The position numbers were made by a program, and so were the translations under genes. A stretch of 64,000 nucleotides of DNA from contig NZ_JAJLLW010000003.1 of NCBI RefSeq assembly GCF_020991005.1, positions 186,001 to 250,000 of the forward strand, written 5' to 3'. The DNA comes from Halomonas sp. CUBES01. GTDB lineage: Bacteria > Pseudomonadota > Gammaproteobacteria > Pseudomonadales > Halomonadaceae. The notes beneath the pieces were generated by a model. The model saw only the letters and a program-made list of their open reading frames with translations. It was not told where the DNA came from and did not search any database. Shown piece after piece: positions 28,838 to 36,998 of this stretch (position 1 is the first letter of the stretch; each line of letters starts with the position of its first letter).

Positions 28838-29785
28838 ATGGTTAAACGACGGGTTCATGTGGCAGCGGCTGCCATTATCAGCGCTGACAAGCGGCAAGTA
28901 TTGATTGCCAGGCGGCCTTCCAACGTGGATCACGGCGGGCTATGGGAGTTCCCCGGCGGCAAACTGGCTCCCTATGAAACCGGGCTGGAAGGCCTGAAGC
29001 GCGAACTGCACGAAGAGCTGGGCGTCGAAATCGTACGCGCGCAACCATTGATTCGCGTGCATCACGAGTATTCTGACAAGCACATATTGCTGGACGTGTG
29101 GCAGGTGCACGAGTTTGCCGGTGAACCGTTTGGACGTGAAGGTCAGGCGGTGCGCTGGGTGCCCATGGAAGAGCTGGTCAACTACCCGTTCCCGGCGGCG
29201 AATCTGCCTATCCTGCGTGCCGTCATGCTGCCTACCGAATACCTGATCACCGGCGAAGAGGCCGATGAAGCCCGTTTTGAGGCGCTGCTGACCCGAGCGC
29301 TGAACGAGGACAACATCCGGCTGGTTCAACTGCGCGCCAAGCAGCTGGCGCCCGAGGCCTACGTGGCCAGAGCGCAGCGCGCGCTGACGCTGTGCCGCGA
29401 GGTCGGTGCACGGTTGCTGCTTAACGGTGATCCTTCGCTACTCGACCAGGTGGATGCCGACGGTATCCATTTGACCAGCGAGCGCCTCATGCAGTTGGAG
29501 CGTCGGCCGATCGCGGAAAACAAGTGGCTGTCTGCCTCGACGCATGATCCCAAGCAGCTCGCGCAGGCTGCTACTCTGGGCTGTGACTTTGTCTCGCTGT
29601 CGCCCCTGCGCACGACGCCGTCGCACCCTGAAGTCGCCCCCATCGGCTGGCACGACTTTCAGCAGTGGGTGGAGCGCGCCGGGATGCCGGTGTTTGCCCT
29701 GGGTGGCATGACCCGCTTTGACGCCAACCATGCCCGCGCGGTTGGCGCGCAGGGTATTGCCTCCATTCGCGATTTCTGGAAGTAA
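28838..29785 (+). CDS. Nudix hydrolase (MutT-like) fused to a thiamine-phosphate-synthase-like (ThiE) domain
   Basis: The 315-residue product joins two domains. Residues about 3-130 form a MutT-type Nudix domain with a complete Nudix box (G-x5-E-x7-R-E-x2-E-E-x-G, spanning GKLAPYE...RELHEELG), typical of 8-oxo-dGTP pyrophosphatases. Residues about 150-315 form a TIM-barrel-like ThiE/TenI domain with LVQLRAKQL, LLLNGD and FALGGM segments. This fusion is common in gammaproteobacteria; the role of the second domain is unclear. The start is uncertain: ATG 28838 gives MVKRRVHVAAAAI, ATG 28829 adds three residues, and neither has a clear ribosome-binding site. An in-frame region upstream to 28724 is not conserved-looking. 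Confidence 0.88.
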   Translation: MVKRRVHVAAAAIISADKRQVLIARRPSNVDHGGLWEFPGGKLAPYETGLEGLKRELHEELGVEIVRAQPLIRVHHEYSDKHILLDVWQVHEFAGEPFGREGQAVRWVPMEELVNYPFPAANLPILRAVMLPTEYLITGEEADEARFEALLTRALNEDNIRLVQLRAKQLAPEAYVARAQRALTLCREVGARLLLNGDPSLLDQVDADGIHLTSERLMQLERRPIAENKWLSASTHDPKQLAQAATLGCDFVSLSPLRTTPSHPEVAPIGWHDFQQWVERAGMPVFALGGMTRFDANHARAVGAQGIASIRDFWK

Positions 29786-29795
29786 CGCGCCGATC

Positions 29796-29833
29796 AAAAA
29801 ACGCCTGCCCGGCTGACCGGGCAGGCGTTTTCG
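29796..29833. terminator. bidirectional terminator between the Nudix-ThiE gene and aguB
   Basis: A perfect 15-bp stem, AAAACGCCTGCCCGG (29798-29812) and CCGGGCAGGCGTTTT (29817-29831), with a CTGA loop. A and T runs on the two sides allow it to work in both directions. Confidence 0.93.
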
Positions 29834-29906
29834 TTGCTGGGCAGGCTGAAACACGACGTGGCTCTGTCTTAAGGGGCAGTGAGCGCCGCTAGTGTTCAGG
29901 CAACAC

Positions 29907-30809
29907 CTAGTCCCTGAAGCGCCGGGTCAATTCCCCATACGCATCGATGCGCCGGTCGCGCAGATAGGGCCAGATGCGCCGGGTGTTTTCGCTGCGCGCC
30001 ATGTCGATATTGACCACCAACTGCTGCGGCGTTTCGTCGGCTCGCGCCAGGATTTCTCCCTGTGGGCCGCACACAAAGCTGCCTCCCCAGAACTGAATGC
30101 CGGCGCCATTGGCGGATCCGTCAGCCTCGAAGCCAACGCGGTTGGCCACGATCACGGGCAGGCCATTGGCGACGCCGTGAGCGCGCTGGATTAGCGTCCA
30201 GGCGTCCTGCTGGCGGGCTTTCTCGGCATCGTCGTCGTTGGGATCCCAGCCAATGGCGGTGGGGTAGAGCAGTAGCTCGGCGCCGGCCAGGGCCATCAGT
30301 CGCGCCGCTTCTGGGTACCACTGATCCCAGCAAACCAGCACGCCCAGGCGACCAAGCGACGTATCGATGGGGGTGAATCCTTCGTTTCGCGCAGCGTCGT
30401 GATCGCCGGGGGTGAAATAGAATTTCTCGTAAAACCCGGGGTCGTCGGGGATATGCATTTTGCGGTAGTGCCCCACGCGGCCCTGGGCGCGGTCATAGAC
30501 CACCGCCGTATTGTGATAGAGCCCGGCCGCGCGGCGTTCAAACAGCGAGCCGACCAGCACAATGTCCAATTCCTCGGCCAGCGCCGCCAGCCGCTGGCCC
30601 GTGGGGCCGTCAAGCGGCTCGGCCAGATCAAACACGGCGGGGTCTTCGTACTGGCAGAAATAGTGCGTGGCATGCAGCTCCTGAAGCAACACCAGCTGCG
30701 CGCCCTGCGTGACGGCATCACGGATGCCCGCCTCGCTGGCGGCTAGGCTCCTTGCTTTATCCGGCCAGGCCGGCTGTTGGACGACGCCAACGGTCAACAG
30801 ACGTTGCAT
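29907..30809 (-). CDS. aguB: N-carbamoylputrescine amidohydrolase AguB
   Basis: AguB hydrolyses N-carbamoylputrescine to putrescine, CO2 and ammonia, the last step of the agmatine route. The 300-residue nitrilase-superfamily protein has the E-K-C catalytic triad: E44 (in LLQELHATHYF), K117 (in YRKMHIPDD) and C160 (in VLVCWDQWYPE). The HYFCQYED and IGWDPNDDD segments are typical of the carbamoylputrescine branch. The start overlaps the end of aguA by 16 bases, so the pair is translationally coupled. The aguA-aguB pair lies at the junction between two gene blocks that, as I recall, are far apart in Pseudomonas. Confidence 0.94.
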   Translation of the reverse strand: MQRLLTVGVVQQPAWPDKARSLAASEAGIRDAVTQGAQLVLLQELHATHYFCQYEDPAVFDLAEPLDGPTGQRLAALAEELDIVLVGSLFERRAAGLYHNTAVVYDRAQGRVGHYRKMHIPDDPGFYEKFYFTPGDHDAARNEGFTPIDTSLGRLGVLVCWDQWYPEAARLMALAGAELLLYPTAIGWDPNDDDAEKARQQDAWTLIQRAHGVANGLPVIVANRVGFEADGSANGAGIQFWGGSFVCGPQGEILARADETPQQLVVNIDMARSENTRRIWPYLRDRRIDAYGELTRRFRD

Positions 30810-31879
30810 GACGGTTCCTTATCGGTCGGGTGAGCGGCGAGCGTGCCTTGGGGCAGCTGCATGGTCAAGCAATGCAGGCTGCCGTGCTGGCGAATGACCT
30901 GACTGCACTCGATAGGAATAAGCGTATGTTCGGGAAAGGCGACCGCCAGCGCGTTTAGCGCGATAACGTCGGCGGGATCCCCGTAGGTGGGTACCAGTAC
31001 AGCCCCATTGATGATCAAAAAATTGGCGTAAGTGGCAGGCAAGCGGCGACCATCGTCGGGTGCATAGCAGGCCTGAGGCCAGGGCAGCGGAATTAGTCGA
31101 TAGGGCTCGCCATTACGCTGCCGAAACGCCTGCAGCTCCTGCTCCATCGCTTGCAGGGCTGGGTAGTGAGGATCCGTCGGGTCGTCGCAGCGGACATAGG
31201 CGATGGTCGAGGGGTCGCAGAAGCGCGCCAGGGTGTCAATGTGGCTGTCGGTGTCGTCGCCTTCCAGGTGGCCGTTGGCCAGCCACAGCACGCGGTCAAC
31301 ACCCAGGTCTGCCTCAAGCTGCGCTTCCAGGTCGCGACGCGTGAGCTGGGGATTGCGATTGGGATTCAGCAGGCAGGCTTCGGTGGTCAGCAAGGTGCGG
31401 TTGCCGTCCGTCTCGATGGCGCCGCCTTCCAGCACCAGCGCGCGCGAGCTGACCGGGCAGAGCCAGACGTCTGCGTCGGCAAGCCGGCGGGTTAACTGGT
31501 TATCGCGCTCGGCGGGAAATTTGCCGCCCCAGCCGGTGAAAGTGTAATCCAGCAGTTCCAGCTGCCCGTGCTGATCGGCAACGGTGATGGGCCCGTGATC
31601 GCGCGCCCAGGTATCGTCGATGGGCGCCACACAAAGCACTATCTGGCCCTCGGGCACGCCGTAGGCATGGAAAGTGGCAGCCAGCCGCGTACGGGTGGCG
31701 TCGTCGGACACGCTGATCAGCACCCGCTGGAAGCGTGTCACGGCGATGACGATGCGCTCCAGGGTGGCTTCAATGCAGGTCAGCAGCGGCTGCCAATCGC
31801 CATCCGGGCGTGGCCAGGTCAATTGAACGCCGTCTTGTGGGTGCCACTCGGGCAGTAAACGGAAGGTCGGAGTCGTCAA
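30794..31879 (-). CDS. aguA: agmatine deiminase AguA
   Basis: AguA deiminates agmatine to N-carbamoylputrescine and ammonia. The 361-residue product belongs to the PAD_porph/agmatine deiminase family and has DDTWARDHGPITV, VLEGGAIETDGNRTLL, GHLEGDDTDSHIDTLARF, LPATYANFLIINGAVLVPTYGDP (cited in part) and the nucleophile Cys in HGSLHCLTMQL (about C337). There is no ATG near the conserved N-terminus. TTG 31879 (LTTPTFRLLPEWHP) fits family length; GTG 31969 has a better ribosome-binding site (GGAAG) but adds 30 unrelated residues. The start is therefore uncertain. It is divergent from lolC. Confidence 0.9.
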   Translation of the reverse strand: MTTPTFRLLPEWHPQDGVQLTWPRPDGDWQPLLTCIEATLERIVIAVTRFQRVLISVSDDATRTRLAATFHAYGVPEGQIVLCVAPIDDTWARDHGPITVADQHGQLELLDYTFTGWGGKFPAERDNQLTRRLADADVWLCPVSSRALVLEGGAIETDGNRTLLTTEACLLNPNRNPQLTRRDLEAQLEADLGVDRVLWLANGHLEGDDTDSHIDTLARFCDPSTIAYVRCDDPTDPHYPALQAMEQELQAFRQRNGEPYRLIPLPWPQACYAPDDGRRLPATYANFLIINGAVLVPTYGDPADVIALNALAVAFPEHTLIPIECSQVIRQHGSLHCLTMQLPQGTLAAHPTDKEPSCNVC

Positions 31880-32069
31880 TGTAAAGCCGCTCGCAGCGAA
31901 GATAAAAAGGGTAGGTGAAGCGGCGCAATTTAGGGGCTGGCGGGAAAAGTTGCAAGTGCTGATAAACACAAGGGAACGCTTCCGGTGGATGTCTCTCTAA
32001 CGCCCGTCGACACATGCAGCGATGCTAAAAAAACCGTACCATGAGCGCTGACTTATAAGGAATGACGCC

Positions 32070-33311
32070 ATGCTTGATCGTTTGCCTTTTCTGGTGGGGC
32101 TGCGCTATGTGCGCGCTAAACGCCGAAATCATTTTATTTCGTTTATATCGCTGACCTCCATGCTGGGACTGATGCTGGGGGTGGCGGTGCTGATTCTTGT
32201 GCTGTCGGTCATGAACGGCTTTGATCACGAGCTGCGCACCCGCATCCTGGGCATGGTGCCGCACGCCAAGATTGAAGCACGGGACGGCATGGTGGAGTGG
32301 CGGCCGCTGGCTGAACAGCTGATGCAGCGTGACCGAGTGGAGGGGGTGGCCCCGTACGTCGAACAGCAGGGTATGTTCTCCGTCGGCGGTCGCAACGAAG
32401 GGGCCATGGTCAACGGCATCCACCCCGAGTGGGAAGATAACGTGTCGATCATCGGCGATCACATGCAGCAGGGTGAGTTAGCCGATCTGGTGCCCGGCGA
32501 GTGGAAGGTGGTGCTGGGGTCGATGCTGGCACGCCGGCTGGGCGTTGGGGTCGGCGACCGGGTTACCCTGCTGGTTCCCGAGGCGTCGATTACCCCGGCC
32601 GGGGTCTTTCCGCGTCTTAAGCGCTTTACCGTCAGCGGGATCTTCAGCGTCGGGGCCGATCTAGATGCCACGCTGGCGTATGCCAATATCGAGGATATGC
32701 AGACGTTGGGCCGTCTCGGTGACGCCATTGGTGGTCTGCGCCTCGAATTGGATGATCTGTTTGTTGCCGGCAGTGAGACCCAGGCCATTCTCAACGAGCT
32801 GGGCCCTGGCTATCGCGGTAGCGACTGGACCTATTCCCAGGGCAACCTTTTCCAGGCGATTCAGATGGAAAAGCGCATGATCGCGTTGTTGTTGACGGTA
32901 ATCATTGCCGTTGCCGCGTTCAATATCGTGTCGACCCTGGTGATGGTGGTCACTGACAAGCGCGCGGATATCGCCATATTACGCACCATCGGCGCCACGC
33001 CGCGCTCGATCATGGGCATCTTTATCGTTCAGGGGCTGGCCATCGGCCTGATCGGCATTGCTGTCGGGGTAGCCGTCGGGGTGCTCTTGGCGCTGACGAT
33101 TTCCGACCTGATCGCCTGGGTCGAGAGCGCGCTGAATATCCAGTTCCTCGACGCCGGGGTGTACTTCATCAGCGATCTGCCATCGCGTCTACATTTTGAA
33201 GATGTTCGCAACATTGTGCTGGCCGCCTTTGGCCTGACGTTCCTGTCGACGCTGTACCCGGCGTGGCGAGCGGCGCGGGTTCAGCCTGCGGATGTGCTGC
33301 GCTATGAATAA
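32070..33311 (+). CDS. lolC: lipoprotein-releasing ABC transporter permease, LolC/LolF type
   Basis: LolCDE extracts mature lipoproteins from the inner membrane and hands them to LolA. The 413-residue permease has an N-terminal membrane helix (about 25-48), a large periplasmic domain (about 50-270) with a LolC-like Hook segment VPEASITPAGVFPR that would dock LolA, three C-terminal membrane helices, and the FtsX-like end. AAGGAA precedes ATG 32070. Only lolD follows: no lolE is present here, whereas Pseudomonas and E. coli have lolC-lolD-lolE. If no lolE exists elsewhere, this is a LolF-type permease working as a homodimer. Confidence 0.92.
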   Translation: MLDRLPFLVGLRYVRAKRRNHFISFISLTSMLGLMLGVAVLILVLSVMNGFDHELRTRILGMVPHAKIEARDGMVEWRPLAEQLMQRDRVEGVAPYVEQQGMFSVGGRNEGAMVNGIHPEWEDNVSIIGDHMQQGELADLVPGEWKVVLGSMLARRLGVGVGDRVTLLVPEASITPAGVFPRLKRFTVSGIFSVGADLDATLAYANIEDMQTLGRLGDAIGGLRLELDDLFVAGSETQAILNELGPGYRGSDWTYSQGNLFQAIQMEKRMIALLLTVIIAVAAFNIVSTLVMVVTDKRADIAILRTIGATPRSIMGIFIVQGLAIGLIGIAVGVAVGVLLALTISDLIAWVESALNIQFLDAGVYFISDLPSRLHFEDVRNIVLAAFGLTFLSTLYPAWRAARVQPADVLRYE

Positions 33312-33321
33312 GGATGCCACC

Positions 33322-34026
33322 ATGTCTGAAACGACATCGACCAATGCCCCCGTCATGCTGCGCTGCGAGTCGCTTACCCGCACCTATAGCGAAGGCCCGC
33401 ATGACTTGACCGTGCTGGATGCGCTGGATCTTGAGGTTCGCGCCGGCGAGCGCGTGGCCATCGTGGGTACCTCAGGGTCGGGCAAGACCACGCTGCTTAA
33501 CCTGCTGGGCGGGCTGGATAGCCCCACCGACGGCAGTATCGTGATCGCCGACCAGCCGCTGTCGGGCTTGAAAGAGGCCGCGCTGGGCAAGTTCCGCAAC
33601 CGCTATATCGGCTTTGTCTACCAGTTCCATCATTTGCTGGCGGAGTTCACGGCGCTGGAAAATGCCGCGCTCCCCTTGATCATCCGTGGTCAGGCGAAAA
33701 AAACCGCCGAGCAACGCGCCATGCAGATCATGACGCGGGTAGGCATGCAGGACAGAGCTGACCACAAGCCGGGCGAGCTATCCGGCGGGGAGCGTCAGCG
33801 GGTAGCGATTGCCCGGGCTCTGGTGACCGATCCAAGCCTGGTATTGATGGACGAACCCACCGGTAACCTGGATCAGACCACCGCCGCGACGATCCTTGCG
33901 TTAATGGACGAGCTGGCCAGGGAAAGCGCCTGTGCGTTCGTGATCGTGACGCACGATGTCGGCCTGGCGGCCCATCAAGACCGGGTGATGAAGTTGGACG
34001 CGGGTAAGCTCGTCGAGCAGAGCTAG
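33322..34026 (+). CDS. lolD: lipoprotein-releasing system ATP-binding protein LolD
   Basis: LolD is the ATPase that powers lipoprotein release with the LolC/LolF permease. The 234-residue ABC protein has Walker A GTSGSGKTTLL, the Q-loop region FVYQFHHLLAEFTA typical of LolD, signature LSGGERQRVAIARAL and Walker B LVLMDEPTGNLD. I choose ATG 33322, with AAGGA 8 bases upstream, over ATG 33304, which lies in the lolC end. It is 10 bases after lolC. Its stop codon overlaps the stop of the convergent DUF2062 gene by 4 bases. Confidence 0.95.
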   Translation: MSETTSTNAPVMLRCESLTRTYSEGPHDLTVLDALDLEVRAGERVAIVGTSGSGKTTLLNLLGGLDSPTDGSIVIADQPLSGLKEAALGKFRNRYIGFVYQFHHLLAEFTALENAALPLIIRGQAKKTAEQRAMQIMTRVGMQDRADHKPGELSGGERQRVAIARALVTDPSLVLMDEPTGNLDQTTAATILALMDELARESACAFVIVTHDVGLAAHQDRVMKLDAGKLVEQS

Positions 34027-34574
34027 TCGTCGAACTCCGCTTCGACGCGGGCGCGCCGCTGCCGGCGTTTTTGGCGGCGGCGCTTCCAATGGTGAGAAAC
34101 GTGCCAGCGCCACATGAGGCGCACGGCCACGTTGGCCACCACCGCAAGCACCAGCGCCGATACCAGTGAGCCGAGTAACAGGGCCGGCATGATGTCGTGC
34201 ATTTGCTCGGCAAGCCAGCGCGTGGAGATGCGCGAAGGCGCTTCCCGGAGCGGCGTGTCCAGCAGCAGGGTGCCAAGCCGATAATTGCCGTAAAAGACCA
34301 GCGGCATGGTCAGCGGGTTGGTAATCCATACCAGGCCGACGGCCAGGGCAAGGTTGCAGCGACTGAAGCGCGCACCCAGTGCGGCGGCGACCATCTGGCA
34401 AGGAATCGGCAGCATGGCGCAGAACAGGCCAATGCTGAACGCATTGGCGACGCTGCGTCGAGTCAGTTGCCACAAGCCCGGGTCGGCAATCAACGGTGCG
34501 ATGAAACGCAGCGACCGCTGACGCCTGAGCGTATCGGGCTTGGGCATGTAGCGCTGGAAAAACCGGCGAGGCAT
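34023..34574 (-). CDS. DUF2062 domain membrane protein
   Basis: This 183-residue protein belongs to the DUF2062 family, of unknown function and often encoded near comEC or lol genes in Pseudomonas-type genomes. It begins MPRRFFQRYMPKPDTL, as family members do, and has conserved SVANAFSIGLFCAMLPIPCQM and WITNPLTMPLVFYGNYRLG (each cited within the limit), about three membrane helices and a basic C-terminus (KRRRQKRRQRRARVE). I place the start at ATG 34574; a frame extending to 34769 adds residues antisense to comEC. It is convergent with lolD, sharing overlapping stop codons, and divergent from comEC. Confidence 0.85.
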   Translation of the reverse strand: MPRRFFQRYMPKPDTLRRQRSLRFIAPLIADPGLWQLTRRSVANAFSIGLFCAMLPIPCQMVAAALGARFSRCNLALAVGLVWITNPLTMPLVFYGNYRLGTLLLDTPLREAPSRISTRWLAEQMHDIMPALLLGSLVSALVLAVVANVAVRLMWRWHVSHHWKRRRQKRRQRRARVEAEFDD

Positions 34575-34668
34575 GTCAGACACTCTTGCCCATGAATGTG
34601 GCCCATTATCCACAAGGCGCAGGGGTTCGGCTATGGTGGGGTAAGGAGGGCTTGCCAGGGAGGGGGCT

Positions 34669-36942
34669 ATGCGCGTTGGGCTTGCCATGCCGACGGCACT
34701 GTCGGTGATGGCGGGAGGGGCACTCGGCGGCTGGCTGGGGCCGGGCGGCAATTCGCTGTGGCTGACCACGCTGCTTGGGATGCTGTTGCTGTTACTCGCC
34801 GCTGTGCGTGGCCGGTATTGTCTCTGGTGGCTGATGGCCTGCTGGGGGCTGGTGGCGGTGCAGTCTCAGTGGGCGAACCAGTTACCCTTGGGACTTACCG
34901 GCGAGGATGTACGCGTCGAGGGGCGAGTGGCCGAGACCCAGCAGGTCAAGGATGGTATGCGCCTTTTGCTGGACGTGCAACGCTGCGAGGCGCCTGCCCG
35001 GCGACCGGCCTGCAAGGGGCTTGAACGGGTTCGCGTCAGCGCTTACGCCTTCGCAGACGTATTGCCCAAGCCCGGTGAGCGCTGGCAGATGACGCTGCGC
35101 TTGCGCCCGCCCACTGGTTTCATGAATCCCGGCACGTTCGATTTTGCCCACTGGCTGTGGCGCGAAGGGATTCACGCCACCGGGTATGTGCGCCAGGATC
35201 CTCCTTCTAAGCGGTTGACCGCAGCGCCGTTCTCGCTTCGCCAGCAGGCGCATGCCGGCCTTCAAGACCAGCCCCTGGCACCGCGGACAAAGCGCTGGCT
35301 GGCGGCGCTGACGCTTGGGTTGGGTGATCAGCTTGTTCAGGATGACTGGGAGCTGCTCAACGCCAGCGGCACGACCCATTTGGTGGTCATATCTGGTTTG
35401 CACGTGGGGCTTGTGGCGTCGTTTGTCTTGCTGATTGCCCGTCAGGCAGCCCGCTGGGTGAGCCCAGGCAACTGGCGGCTTCAGGCATGGCCCTGGTGGC
35501 TATCCGGCGTGGCGGCGCTTGGCTATGCGGTACTCGCGGGGATGGCGCCGCCCGCGATGCGGGCCATGATCATGACCGTGGTGGGGCTCTGGGTGATGAG
35601 TGGGCGTCATGCGCCCGGACCCTGGCAAGGGTGGTGGCTGGCGCTGGCCGCCGTGCTGATGCTGGATCCCGTGGCCTTGTGGCGGCCTGGGCTGTGGCTG
35701 TCGTTTCTCGCCGTGGCCTGGCTGATCATCATCTGGCAAGGCAGGCCCCGGCCGCAAGGTCTGCGCGGTTGGGGCTGGGCATTGCTGCGCTCTCAGCTGT
35801 TGCTGGCGCCGCTGATGGCCGCCGCGGTGCTGATCGCCTTTGGCCGCGTGGCGCCGGCCGCCCCGCTGATCAATCTCATCGCGGTGCCCTTCATGAGCCT
35901 GGTGATGGTGCCCCTGGCGCTGCTGGGGTGGTTGCTGACGCCGCTGCCTTACGCGTCGACGGCCGCGTGGTGGCTTTTCGAGCAGGGGTTGGAGGTCTTC
36001 TATACCGCGCTTGAATACGCCGTGGTTCACTGGCCCCAATGGGAGCCGCCGCGTTACCTGCATCTGCCCTGGGCGTTAGGGCTGTGCGTCACGGCACTGA
36101 GCTGGGGGTTGCCGGGTATGGCTGCCTGGTTGAGGCGTGGTGCGCTGGTCGCGGTCATCGTAGTGCCTTTTTGGCCTGCGTCGCCACGTTCAGCAGAGGG
36201 AGAGCTCATCATCACCGTCTACGACGTGGGCCAAGGGCAGCTGGTGGAATTGCGCAGCGCCGATTACCGCATGCTGGTGGACACGGGCCCGCGCTATCGC
36301 TCAGGGTTCATGCCCATCGAAACCCTGTGGCCGCCCGGACAGTATTTCGACCGCGTCATGGTGAGCCACGGCGACAGCGATCATGCCGGCGGTGTGCAGG
36401 CGCTGCGCGACCAGCATCGGGTAGGCGAATGGCGCGCGCCGTCCAGCGAGCCACTCGCCGTGGCGAGCAATGCCTGCGAGCGGGGCGACCGATGGCAGCG
36501 TGATGGCGTCAGCTATCAGGTATTGTGGCCCAATGCCGAACAGGCCGAGGCGTCGGCCAATGACCGGTCGTGTGTGCTGGCCATCGACGTCGGCGGGCAG
36601 CGCGTGGTGATTACTGGAGATGTCGGGCGTGAGGTCGAGCGCCGCCTGGTGGGCGATCTGGATGCGCCGATCACGGCGTTGGTGGCCGGTCACCACGGCA
36701 GTGCCTCGAGTTCGGGGCCTCAGTTCGTGCGCGCGGCCGATCCCCGGCACGTCATTTTTAGCGCCGGGCGTGACAACCCCTTCGGCCATCCAAGCGACAC
36801 GGTGGTGCGGCGGTTCCGCGAGCAGGGCAGCTGTTTATGGAACACCGCGCAGGACGGGGCTGTTCAACTGCGGCTCATGCCCGGGGCTGCACCTGAAATA
36901 AAAACCCTGCGCCAAGTGTTCAAGCCGCGACAGCGGTGTTGA
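34669..36942 (+). CDS. comEC: DNA internalisation channel ComEC/Rec2
   Basis: ComEC forms the inner-membrane channel through which single-stranded DNA enters during natural transformation. The 757-residue protein has an N-terminal DUF4131 part with membrane helices (about 1-190), the Competence permease domain with many helices (about 210-480) and a C-terminal metallo-beta-lactamase-like domain (about 510-757) with the metal motif HGDSDHAGG near residue 567 and GHHGS later. A GGGAGG site precedes ATG 34669. The gene is full length, so DNA uptake is plausible, though no type IV pilus competence genes are in the window apart from a PilZ gene. Confidence 0.93.
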   Translation: MRVGLAMPTALSVMAGGALGGWLGPGGNSLWLTTLLGMLLLLLAAVRGRYCLWWLMACWGLVAVQSQWANQLPLGLTGEDVRVEGRVAETQQVKDGMRLLLDVQRCEAPARRPACKGLERVRVSAYAFADVLPKPGERWQMTLRLRPPTGFMNPGTFDFAHWLWREGIHATGYVRQDPPSKRLTAAPFSLRQQAHAGLQDQPLAPRTKRWLAALTLGLGDQLVQDDWELLNASGTTHLVVISGLHVGLVASFVLLIARQAARWVSPGNWRLQAWPWWLSGVAALGYAVLAGMAPPAMRAMIMTVVGLWVMSGRHAPGPWQGWWLALAAVLMLDPVALWRPGLWLSFLAVAWLIIIWQGRPRPQGLRGWGWALLRSQLLLAPLMAAAVLIAFGRVAPAAPLINLIAVPFMSLVMVPLALLGWLLTPLPYASTAAWWLFEQGLEVFYTALEYAVVHWPQWEPPRYLHLPWALGLCVTALSWGLPGMAAWLRRGALVAVIVVPFWPASPRSAEGELIITVYDVGQGQLVELRSADYRMLVDTGPRYRSGFMPIETLWPPGQYFDRVMVSHGDSDHAGGVQALRDQHRVGEWRAPSSEPLAVASNACERGDRWQRDGVSYQVLWPNAEQAEASANDRSCVLAIDVGGQRVVITGDVGREVERRLVGDLDAPITALVAGHHGSASSSGPQFVRAADPRHVIFSAGRDNPFGHPSDTVVRRFREQGSCLWNTAQDGAVQLRLMPGAAPEIKTLRQVFKPRQRC

Positions 36943-36998
36943 TGCCGCGCGCCATCAGGTAGAATTTCCCCACTGCACGCTAATGCTTAGGAGCTCGT

